This document shows, in pieces, positions 57,787 through 64,000 of a stretch of DNA of 64,000 bases. A program made the translations under genes and the position numbers. Numbering within the stretch: the stretch's first letter is position 1; every line of letters begins with the position of its first letter. The DNA lies in the NCBI GenBank assembly GCA_041656115.1, contig JBBAED010000002.1, positions 186,001 through 250,000 on the forward strand, given 5' to 3'. The notes under the pieces are model-generated. The model was not told the origin of the DNA. It did not search any database and was given only the letters and a program-made list of their open reading frames with translations. The stretch is from Dehalococcoidales bacterium (GTDB lineage Bacteria > Chloroflexota > Dehalococcoidia > Dehalococcoidales > UBA5627).

Positions 57787-57865
57787 TAGCAAACTTATCA
57801 TATTAGGCACTCCCTTGATACGAAAAGTTGCAAGTAAGTTTAGTTTAATATAACGGACTTTTTGA

Positions 57866-57897
57866 AAACGCCTGTTTTTATGAACGGGCGTTTTTTT
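57866..57897 (+). terminator. Intrinsic terminator, originally of moaE
   Basis: AAACGCCTGTT pairs with the 11-base arm ending GGGCGTTT (one wobble), followed by seven T on the plus strand. It lies just right of the element and would be about 45 bases past moaE if the element were removed. Confidence 0.8.
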
Positions 57898-57943
57898 GTT
57901 TAAAGATAAAATGGCACAGAGTTATCAAAACTTAAGAAACAAA

Positions 57944-57970
57944 AATGCCTCCCATAAATTAGGAGGCATT
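57944..57970 (-). terminator. Terminator of the rsmI-metG-polyprenyl synthase operon
   Basis: A perfect 9-bp stem AATGCCTCC/GGAGGCATT followed on the minus strand by a T-rich run, 29 bases past the last gene. Confidence 0.8.
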
Positions 57971-57998
57971 CTCATAATTAAACCTTATTTTAACGCAT

Positions 57999-58976
57999 TT
58001 ATTTATTGCGCTTAACCACAAAATCGGTAAGGGCAAGAAGCGCCTGACGGTTTTTCCCGTCCGCCACAGCATCCAAATTATGCCTTGCCATATTGCTATA
58101 CTTTGAAGCTGTATCATAACACTCATCAATAATGTCTGTGCTTTTTAACAAAGAAATCGCTTCTTTAACGTTTTCTTGCTTATCGCCTTCATCTTTGAAA
58201 ATACGTCGGACGGGGTTATCGCCCGGGAAACGCTCCAAAAGCATCATCGACGGCAATGTCATTGTTCCCTGAATTAAATCAGAGGCAACCGGTTTTCCCA
58301 GCTCATTCTCGCTGGCGGTAAAATCAAGGATATCGTCTACTATTTGGAAGGAGATTCCTAAATTGATTCCGTAATCTCTCATCGCTTTGATTTCTTCTTC
58401 GGAGGCTCCCCCCAACACCGCCCCGCCCTCGGTTGCCAAAGCAAAAAGAGCCGCTGTTTTACCGGTAATCCGTTCAAGATAATCATCAAACGTTTGGTTG
58501 ATTTGGAAGGAACTGAACCCCTGTTTCAATTCGCCGTGAGAAATCGCTTCAAGCGTTTCGGCAAATAACCCGACCACACGCAAATTGCCGGTGGCAATGG
58601 CAAAAAGTGAGGCCTTGGCAAACAAGTAATCCCCAAAAATAATGGCCCTATCCACACCCCAAATACTGTTAATTGTTGCCCGTCCGCGGCGCACGTTGGC
58701 TTTGTCGATAGCATCGTCATGGACAAGCGTGGCAATATGCATTAGTTCACTGGCAGATGCCATATTAACCAACTTTTCGTGCTGATAGTTATACAAACTG
58801 CCGGAATGCAGTGCCAGTAAAGGGCGCACCACTTTACCGCCGGAACCTAAAATTTGTTCCAGCATTTTATGAAGTTCGGGGAAGGTCTTACTCTTTTCGG
58901 ACGCAAGCACTTTAAACTTATCTTCAACCCCGGTAAGCCCGTCTTTAACGAGCGAATAAACTTGTTTTATATCCAC
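57999..58976 (-). CDS. Trans-polyprenyl diphosphate synthase
   Basis: A 325-aa all-helical prenyl elongase that builds isoprenoid chains for quinones or lipids. First Asp-rich motif DDAID (residues 87-91) in HIATLVHDDAID, second DDILD (214-218) in FQIVDDILDFT; GGKVVRP (about 46-52) binds IPP. Length and motifs fit the long-chain (hepta-, octa- or solanesyl-type) group; the product length cannot be told. Last gene of a four-gene minus-strand operon, 21 bp after metG. Confidence 0.93.
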   Translation of the reverse strand: MDIKQVYSLVKDGLTGVEDKFKVLASEKSKTFPELHKMLEQILGSGGKVVRPLLALHSGSLYNYQHEKLVNMASASELMHIATLVHDDAIDKANVRRGRATINSIWGVDRAIIFGDYLFAKASLFAIATGNLRVVGLFAETLEAISHGELKQGFSSFQINQTFDDYLERITGKTAALFALATEGGAVLGGASEEEIKAMRDYGINLGISFQIVDDILDFTASENELGKPVASDLIQGTMTLPSMMLLERFPGDNPVRRIFKDEGDKQENVKEAISLLKSTDIIDECYDTASKYSNMARHNLDAVADGKNRQALLALTDFVVKRNK

Positions 58977-58997
58977 GACGATATTTCTCCTATCGTT

Positions 58998-60674
58998 TTA
59001 TATTTCATCGCTTTTGCCGAGTCTAGCGGTTTCTTGTTCGATAATCTCTTCATCCAGCTTGGTAAAAAGCGGCTGGGGCGGTAATAATTTTTGCCCCGGC
59101 GAAGGAAGGCGTAATTGCCATCCGTCATCTTCCACTTTACCGTCAAAACCGAGATATTCGTGCAATTTTTGAGAGCTAAACGGCAGGAAAGGATAAAATG
59201 CGGTTCTAAGGCCGGAAATAACCGAGATTGCCACATAAAGGGTTACCGCTGCCGCTTGCCTATCGATTTTAATAACCTTCCAAGGGGATTTTTCTTCAAG
59301 ATAGCGATTAGCTTCCTGTGCCAATGCCATTGCTGTTCGAATGGCTTCCTTAAACTTGCACGCGGCTATCAATTCCCCCATTTTTTCCAACGTCGCTTCG
59401 GTTTTTTTCAAGATAACCTGGTTTTCATCATCTATATCGATCGGATCCGGAACACAACCGTCAAAACTGCGGTAAGTAAAAGTCAGAACGCGTTGAACCA
59501 AATTACCGTATGTCGCTACCAACTCGTCGTTATTGCGGCGTACAAATTCACGCCATGAGAAATCGGTATCGCTGGATTCCGGCATATTCGCCGAAAGTAA
59601 ATATCTTAACGGGTCGGGGTCGTAGCGCGAGAGATAATCCGGCAGCCAAACCGCCCAATTTAAGCTGCTTGAAAGTTTCCTGCCCTCAATGGTGAGGTAT
59701 TCATTGGCAGGAACATCGTAAGGTAAATTAAGACCTCCGTATCCCAAAAGCATCGCCGGCCAAATTATGGTATGGAAAGGAATATTGTCCTTCCCGATGA
59801 AATTATAGCTTTTAACGTCATCGGCTTGCCAGAATTCGCGCCATTTATCGGGGTTACCACCGGCTTTTGCCCATTCCTTGGAGGCTGACAGATAACCGAT
59901 AACCGCCTCAAACCAAACATATATGCGCTTGCCCTCATAGCCCTCAAACGGCAGCGGAACCCCCCAACTGATATCACGTGTAATTGCCCGGTCTTTTAAT
60001 CCGGATTGGAGGTAGCCGATTGTAAAATTGGCAACGTTTGCGCGCCAATGTTTCTGTTTTTTAACCCATGTCAACAGCTCGTCTTCAAAAGCGGAAAGCT
60101 TAAGAAAGAACTGTTCGGAATCGCGAAACTCAGGGGTTGTGCCGCATGTTCTGCAACGTGGGGCTTTTAATTCATTCGGGTTTAAGGGTTGCCCGCACTT
60201 GTCGCATTGATCCCCGCGCGCACCCTCGTAACCGCATAAATGACATGTTCCTTCTACGTAACGGTCCGGTAGATAGCGGTTGCATTTAGAGCAATAAGGC
60301 TGTAAGACAGTATCCTTATAAATGTACCCCTTATTAAAAAGGGTCATAAAGATATCCTGCGATACTTCCCGGTGGTTTTCGGTTCCGGTACTGGTAAAAA
60401 GGTCAAACGTTATTCCAAAATCTTTAAAAGACTCTAAAAATTGCTTGTGATATTTTTCGGCAATTTCGGAAGGCTCTACCCCCTCCTGCTCGGCGCGAAT
60501 CGTTATCGGTGTGCCGTGCACGTCCGACCCCGATACCATTAAAACAAGATTGCCCTTTGTACGGTGATAACGGGCAAAAATATCCGGCGGGAGGTAGGCT
60601 CCGGCAATATGACCCAAGTGAAGCGAACTATTGGCATACGGCCAAGCCACTCCGATAAGTATTTTTTCTCTCAT
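58998..60674 (-). CDS. metG: Methionyl-tRNA synthetase
   Basis: A 558-aa class I synthetase. HIGH motif as HLGHI (residues 19-23), KMSKS as KLSSS (GRKLSSSLNWAV) and a four-Cys double zinc knuckle (CSKC...CHLC...CDKC...CRTC, about residues 128-185). The C-terminal tRNA-binding (Trbp111-like) domain of longer MetG is absent. GGCGG precedes the ATG. It is flanked by a zinc peptide gene (6 bp upstream) and the prenyl synthase gene. Confidence 0.97.
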   Translation of the reverse strand: MREKILIGVAWPYANSSLHLGHIAGAYLPPDIFARYHRTKGNLVLMVSGSDVHGTPITIRAEQEGVEPSEIAEKYHKQFLESFKDFGITFDLFTSTGTENHREVSQDIFMTLFNKGYIYKDTVLQPYCSKCNRYLPDRYVEGTCHLCGYEGARGDQCDKCGQPLNPNELKAPRCRTCGTTPEFRDSEQFFLKLSAFEDELLTWVKKQKHWRANVANFTIGYLQSGLKDRAITRDISWGVPLPFEGYEGKRIYVWFEAVIGYLSASKEWAKAGGNPDKWREFWQADDVKSYNFIGKDNIPFHTIIWPAMLLGYGGLNLPYDVPANEYLTIEGRKLSSSLNWAVWLPDYLSRYDPDPLRYLLSANMPESSDTDFSWREFVRRNNDELVATYGNLVQRVLTFTYRSFDGCVPDPIDIDDENQVILKKTEATLEKMGELIAACKFKEAIRTAMALAQEANRYLEEKSPWKVIKIDRQAAAVTLYVAISVISGLRTAFYPFLPFSSQKLHEYLGFDGKVEDDGWQLRLPSPGQKLLPPQPLFTKLDEEIIEQETARLGKSDEI

Positions 60675-60680
60675 ACCGCC

Positions 60681-60917
60681 TTATTCCTGATTAAAATCCG
60701 ATTCGGTAAAAAAGGAAAGGATTTTTTCGCCTTTTTCCACTTTATAATGCGCATATCCTTTATCGAGGGCGCATTTTACGCAGTAGCGCACGGTCTCACC
60801 CTTTTCAACTTCTTTGCCGTCTTCTTCATCAACGCAAAGATACCTCTCCGGATATTGAATAACACGATTACAAATATCGCAGTTAATTCCGCCTAATGAG
60901 ATACATCCCCTTCTCAT
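60681..60917 (-). CDS. Small Cys-rich (zinc-binding) protein
   Basis: A 78-aa protein with Cys5, a CDIC pair (13-16), Cys28 and a CVKC pair (46-49), an arrangement of CxxC knuckles that suggests a treble-clef or zinc-ribbon fold. The rest is Glu/Lys-rich. No named family comes to mind. It lies 6 bp before metG and after rsmI on one strand, so it is made with translation genes. AAAGGAG lies upstream at a long spacing. Confidence 0.65.
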   Translation of the reverse strand: MRRGCISLGGINCDICNRVIQYPERYLCVDEEDGKEVEKGETVRYCVKCALDKGYAHYKVEKGEKILSFFTESDFNQE

Positions 60918-60967
60918 ATTTAACTCTTTAACTCCTTTTAATCATCAATCAGATATTAACAAACGGA

Positions 60968-61783
60968 TTACGATAAAAGTTTCAGCCACGCCTGGTAAAC
61001 TTCTTTTTTCGCTAATCCAGTTTCTTTAACCACTTTTTCCACAGATTCTCTGGCCCCTAACCCCTCTTGCTGTAATGCCTCAAGCCTTTTGATTACATCG
61101 CCGGTAAGCTGTGGTTTTTCCTTGGCTTTGCCGTCAATCACAAGAACAAATTCGCCTCTCGGATCGTTAAAGTGTTCCAGCGCCTCGCTAGCCGTTCCCC
61201 GAAAGACTTCTTCGTACATTTTTGTAAGTTCACGGCAAACACAAATTCTTCTGTCGCCTAAAACGTATATTATATCACTTAATGCCGCCTGCAAGCGATG
61301 AGGCGCTTCGTAAGCGATTATTGTACCGGTTTCGGAAAGAACTGTTGTAAGCACCTTTCTTCTGTCGCCGATTCTGCGCGGCAGGAAACCGATAAAAGTA
61401 AAACGATCTGTCGGCAAGCCCGAAACAGCCAGAGCCGTTATGATTGCCGAGGGTCCGGGAATCGGTACAACCGTAAAACCCTTTTCAACAGCGGCGGCAA
61501 CCAGCTCGTATCCGGGGTCGGAAATACCCGGCATCCCGGCTTCCGAAACAATGGCTATATCTTTCTGCTCCAGTTGGCTTAAGATATAGTCCAGCTTATC
61601 TATTTTATTATGCTCGTAATAACTTGTCAGGGACGTTTTTATCTCGTATTTGTCCAGTAGTATCCTGGTTTTACGTGTATCTTCGGCAGCAATTAAATCT
61701 ACCTCACGCAAAATCCTGACAGCTCGCGGGGAAATATCTTCCAAGTTTCCAATGGGGGTCGCCACAATATACAGGCTAGGCAT
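60968..61783 (-). CDS. rsmI: 16S rRNA (cytidine-1402 2'-O)-methyltransferase
   Basis: A 271-aa SAM-dependent tetrapyrrole-methylase-fold enzyme that methylates C1402 of 16S rRNA. Family start SLYIVATPIGNLEDISPRAV, read in part, AAEDTRKTRILLD, SEAGMPGISDPGYELV and the GPSAIITAL loop. The C-terminal RsmI helical domain (SVEKVVKETGLAKKEVYQAWL) is present. AAGGAAG lies before the ATG. First gene of the operon ending in the prenyl synthase. Confidence 0.96.
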   Translation of the reverse strand: MPSLYIVATPIGNLEDISPRAVRILREVDLIAAEDTRKTRILLDKYEIKTSLTSYYEHNKIDKLDYILSQLEQKDIAIVSEAGMPGISDPGYELVAAAVEKGFTVVPIPGPSAIITALAVSGLPTDRFTFIGFLPRRIGDRRKVLTTVLSETGTIIAYEAPHRLQAALSDIIYVLGDRRICVCRELTKMYEEVFRGTASEALEHFNDPRGEFVLVIDGKAKEKPQLTGDVIKRLEALQQEGLGARESVEKVVKETGLAKKEVYQAWLKLLS

Positions 61784-61974
61784 TTATATTTTGTCTTCCT
61801 TATTTTTTACATTATAACGTAATCGGTTTTCAGAGTCTAGAAAATAATATGCAGACCTGCTACTGTTTGTGATATAATAACCAATTAAATTTAGCAAACC
61901 GCTTTTTTTATTTTCTTTTAACCATTTAACTGCTACCGTATACTATATATTAATTTCATTAAGGAGGAAAAGTT

Positions 61975-63123
61975 ATGAGTGTACCCCAATATAAAGAGTT
62001 GCGCCGTTCTTACGGTTTTGACGAAGTTGCGATAGTCCCCGGAGACGTATCGATAAACCCCGACCAAACCAATTTGGATTTAAAAATCGGTGATATAACC
62101 TTTGGATTGCCGGTGATTGCTTCGGCAATGGACGGAGTAACCGATACCAAGACAGCCGTTATTATGAGTAATTACGGCGGCTTGTCGGTTTTAAACCTCG
62201 AAGGGATTCAAACACGATACGAAAGACCGGATGATATTTTAGAAGAAATAGCGCAAGCCCCCAACGATCAAATTACCGCCTTAATGCAAAAAATATATTC
62301 CCAGCCGATGAGAGATGACCTGGTAGCGGAGCGTATAAAAGCAATTAAAAAAGAAGGCGCCGTCTGTGCCGTTTCGGTTACACCGGCTAACACAAAAAGG
62401 CTTGCGCCGATTATTGTAGAAGCGGGAGCCGATATTTTGGTTGTTGCTTCAACGGTAACCACCGCCCGCCACATTTCAAAAAGCTACAAGGGTTTGAGCT
62501 TTGAAGAGCTTTGCAATACTATTTCGATTCCGGTTGTTGTCGGTAACTGTGTCAGCTACAGCGCTTGCTTGGAACTGATGCGAACCGGTATTGCGGCCAT
62601 TCTGGTCGGTGTCGGCCCCGGTGCCGCCTGTACTTCTCGCGAAGTACTTGGTATCGGCGTTCCTCAGATTACGGCAACAATGGATTGTGCCGCCGCCCGT
62701 GATGATTACGAAAAAGAGTCCGGCAGATACGTCCCTGTTATTACCGACGGTGGTTTCCGCAAGGGCGGCGACGTTTGCAAGGCATTTGTTGCCGGTGCCG
62801 ATGCGGTAATGCTCGGTTCAATACTGGCTCAAGCCAAAGAAGCCCCGGGCAGGGGTTACCATTGGGGAATGGCTAATCCGCACGCTTCCCTTCCCAGAGG
62901 TACAAGGATTAAAGTCGGTGTTAATAGCTCTTACGAACAAATCCTGTTTGGCCCGTCTTCGATAACCAACGGCAGCCAGAACTTAATCGGCGCGCTGCGC
63001 ACGACGATGGGTGTTTGCGGAGCGGCAACAATCAGGGAATTACAGCAGGCTGAAATGGTAATTGCGCCTTCAATAACCAGCGAAGGCAAGTTTTATCAGA
63101 TGAGCGGACTTGCTTCCAAGTAA
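61975..63123 (+). CDS. guaB3: GuaB3 family IMP dehydrogenase-related protein
   Basis: A 382-aa TIM barrel of the IMP dehydrogenase/GMP reductase family without the CBS pair of standard GuaB. Active-site loop GPGAACTSREVLGIGVPQ with Cys219. Further family segments are ASAMDGVTDTKTAV, VITDGGFRKGGDVCKAF and GADAVMLGSILA. The flap and the C-terminal RGTRIKVG region fit GuaB3, which is common in Actinobacteria, cyanobacteria and Chloroflexota and may oxidise IMP or act in another purine step. AAGGAGG precedes the ATG. Single gene with a terminator. Confidence 0.93.
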   Translation: MSVPQYKELRRSYGFDEVAIVPGDVSINPDQTNLDLKIGDITFGLPVIASAMDGVTDTKTAVIMSNYGGLSVLNLEGIQTRYERPDDILEEIAQAPNDQITALMQKIYSQPMRDDLVAERIKAIKKEGAVCAVSVTPANTKRLAPIIVEAGADILVVASTVTTARHISKSYKGLSFEELCNTISIPVVVGNCVSYSACLELMRTGIAAILVGVGPGAACTSREVLGIGVPQITATMDCAAARDDYEKESGRYVPVITDGGFRKGGDVCKAFVAGADAVMLGSILAQAKEAPGRGYHWGMANPHASLPRGTRIKVGVNSSYEQILFGPSSITNGSQNLIGALRTTMGVCGAATIRELQQAEMVIAPSITSEGKFYQMSGLASK

Positions 63124-63146
63124 CGATAATTAAGGACTAAAAAACG

Positions 63147-63173
63147 AAAGCCCTCGCAAAACACGAGGGCTTT
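63147..63173. terminator. Bidirectional terminator between guaB3 and the acidic-tail protein gene
   Basis: AAAGCCCTCG pairs with CGAGGGCTTT (10 bp, 7-nt loop), with T-runs on both sides, serving both convergent genes. Confidence 0.85.
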
Positions 63174-63196
63174 TTTATATGCGGAATTATATGTGC

Positions 63197-63976
63197 TTAT
63201 TCGTCGTCTTCGTCTTCATCGTCACCGGCATCGGCAGCAACCGGTGCTTCTCTGGGCACCTGAGGCACTATCGCTCTCGATTTATCCTGTTTGCGTTTGG
63301 AAGGAACGACAAGTTTCTCCGTATCCTTTTTGAATTTTTTAAGCGCCTCAAGTGATTCGGTATCGTTAACCTGCACTACCACCCCACACACCCCCATATC
63401 CCAAATCGCCTGTAATTCATCAACACTTAACCCCAAAGGCACGGATACCAAAAGCGGTTTGGATGTCAAAAGTGCAAAACGCTTGTAAACGGTTAATTTT
63501 TGCCAAGTAAGCAAGAATTTTTCGTTTTGTTTTTCATCCAGGAAAAAAGCGTTTTGAGGCATTGTATCCAAAACGCGGATCATTTCGGTAGGCATTTCGT
63601 TATTAACAACAATTACTTTGTCCGTTTTTTCGGATTTCAATAAAGAAGCGGCCGGGATATTATCATCAAAAACAACAAAGTCGAGTACCGTTTTCTCAAA
63701 ATCAATTTTTACGGAACCGTTGAGGCGGCATCCGCACGGAATATTTTTAACCGCTTTGGCAGCTTTTTCGGCAGCTTTAACATCTGCAGCTTTTTGAGCA
63801 TTAAACAGCAGCGCATCCGCAACATCGGCAATATCCGTTCCAGCCGATAAATCCGCCTGACCGACCAAAGCAATAACAAGCAGTTTCGGTTTTAAGTTTT
63901 TTTGGACAGTTCTGAAACCCAAAGGCGGCGGCTCGGAATGCGAAGCCTGTTTTAATATATCAATTAAACGACCCAT
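63197..63976 (-). CDS. Conserved hypothetical protein with acidic C-terminal tail
   Basis: The start is ATG 63976 (MGRLIDILKQASHSEPPPLGF), after GGGAGGGAAG; a TTG four codons earlier is also in frame. 259 aa. The sequence looks like a TIM-barrel-like or alpha/beta fold with regular strand-helix units (KLLVIALVGQADLS, NIPCGCRLNGSVKIDFE, PLLVSVPLGLSV, WDMGVCGVVVQVND), ending in about 25 disordered residues with a DDEDEDDE tip. I recall similar proteins in Dehalococcoidia but no function. Convergent with guaB3. Confidence 0.6.
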   Translation of the reverse strand: MGRLIDILKQASHSEPPPLGFRTVQKNLKPKLLVIALVGQADLSAGTDIADVADALLFNAQKAADVKAAEKAAKAVKNIPCGCRLNGSVKIDFEKTVLDFVVFDDNIPAASLLKSEKTDKVIVVNNEMPTEMIRVLDTMPQNAFFLDEKQNEKFLLTWQKLTVYKRFALLTSKPLLVSVPLGLSVDELQAIWDMGVCGVVVQVNDTESLEALKKFKKDTEKLVVPSKRKQDKSRAIVPQVPREAPVAADAGDDEDEDDE

Positions 63977-64000
63977 CTTCCCTCCCAAAATATAAGGATA

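Larger units (their letters stand above)
56421..57838. mobile_element. 1.4-kb IS-derived element with passenger gene
   Basis: Terminal inverted repeats: 56423-56443 (TACTTGTAACTTCTCG...) and 57816-57836 match in inverted orientation at 18 of 21 bases, the three differences all being transitions. A 14-bp direct copy of ATATTAGGCACTCC sits just inside both ends (56445-56458, 57800-57813). An 8-bp duplication flanks the element. Inside, all on the minus strand, are a two-helix membrane protein gene, a broken small ORF and the C-terminal stub of a DDE transposase. It is more AT-rich than its surroundings. It separates moaE from its terminator. It is non-autonomous as it stands; a full-length relative elsewhere would be needed to move it. 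Confidence 0.85.
56413..57846. repeat. 8-bp target site duplication TTTAGTTT flanking the inserted element
   Basis: TTTAGTTT occurs at 56413-56420 and again at 57839-57846, immediately outside the element ends (56421 and 57838). This is the expected footprint of a DDE transposase that duplicates 8 bp. The feature span covers both copies. Confidence 0.8.

Noticed and set aside
1..64000. CRISPR arrays, rRNA genes, prophage modules
   Set aside because: No regularly spaced repeats, no 16S/23S/5S sequence and no phage structural genes were seen anywhere in the window.

Overview
The window is a gene-dense bacterial chromosome segment, AT-leaning (roughly low-40s percent GC by eye), with Shine-Dalgarno sites on many genes and a second class of genes that appear to have no leader. 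The mix suggests an uncultured Chloroflexota bacterium of the Dehalococcoidia type. Pointers are the stand-alone IMPDH-like GuaB3 protein, a non-canonical tubulin/FtsZ-like GTPase, a DUF5679 zinc peptide, a Cys-containing EF-Tu G domain, and several short conserved hypotheticals that I associate with that class. This placement is inference from recall, not a search.

Layout. 1-9.9 kb: lysA with the start of holB, a HAD hydrolase, a PEBP protein, a DpnI-like methyl-directed restriction nuclease with its DpnD partner, an acidic protein plus a tubulin-like GTPase, nth, a DUF5679 peptide, superoxide dismutase and an AhpF-like flavin reductase. 9.9-18.6 kb: a CopA copper ATPase with a SHOCT membrane peptide, an Smr protein, tRNA-His and tRNA-Arg, two unknown genes, a lipoprotein zinc protease, and a recombinase remnant running into tRNA-Val, followed by bioY. 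18.7-24.6 kb: the riboflavin operon ribD-ribE-ribBA-ribH, a SIMPL lipoprotein, signal peptidase I and pyrE. 24.9-35.1 kb: mutL, pcrA, an ArsR-permease-thioredoxin operon, a YgiQ radical SAM protein, comM and a DUF502 protein.

35.2-40.3 kb: one long translation operon read leftward: tRNA-Thr, tRNA-Tyr, tRNA-Thr, tuf, rpmG, secE, nusG, rplK, rplA, an L10 leader with attenuator, rplJ and rplL, ending at a strong terminator. 40.3-49.4 kb: a DtxR-type repressor with FeoB, an MFS symporter, a universal stress protein, a site-2 protease, tRNA-Gln, rnc, acyP and a DUF362 protein. 49.8-56.4 kb: thiL-tsaE-tsaB, ndk, rsfS, an endonuclease IV-like protein, ftsH and moaE. 56.4-57.8 kb: a 1.4-kb transposon-like insertion with terminal inverted repeats and an 8-bp target duplication; it carries a truncated transposase and a foreign-looking two-helix membrane protein. 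57.9-64 kb: polyprenyl synthase, metG, a zinc peptide, rsmI, guaB3 and an acidic-tailed conserved protein.

Most of the window is housekeeping. The accessory content is concentrated in the DpnI/DpnD cassette (4.0-5.0 kb), the degraded island edge at tRNA-Val (about 15-17.6 kb), a decayed gene at 46.5-46.8 kb, and the inserted element at 56.4-57.8 kb, which is the best candidate for something undescribed. A recurring regulatory theme is genes whose TATAAT-like box lies about 4-10 nt before the ATG with no Shine-Dalgarno (lysA, pcrA, comM, thiL, nfo-like), consistent with leaderless or nearly leaderless mRNAs.
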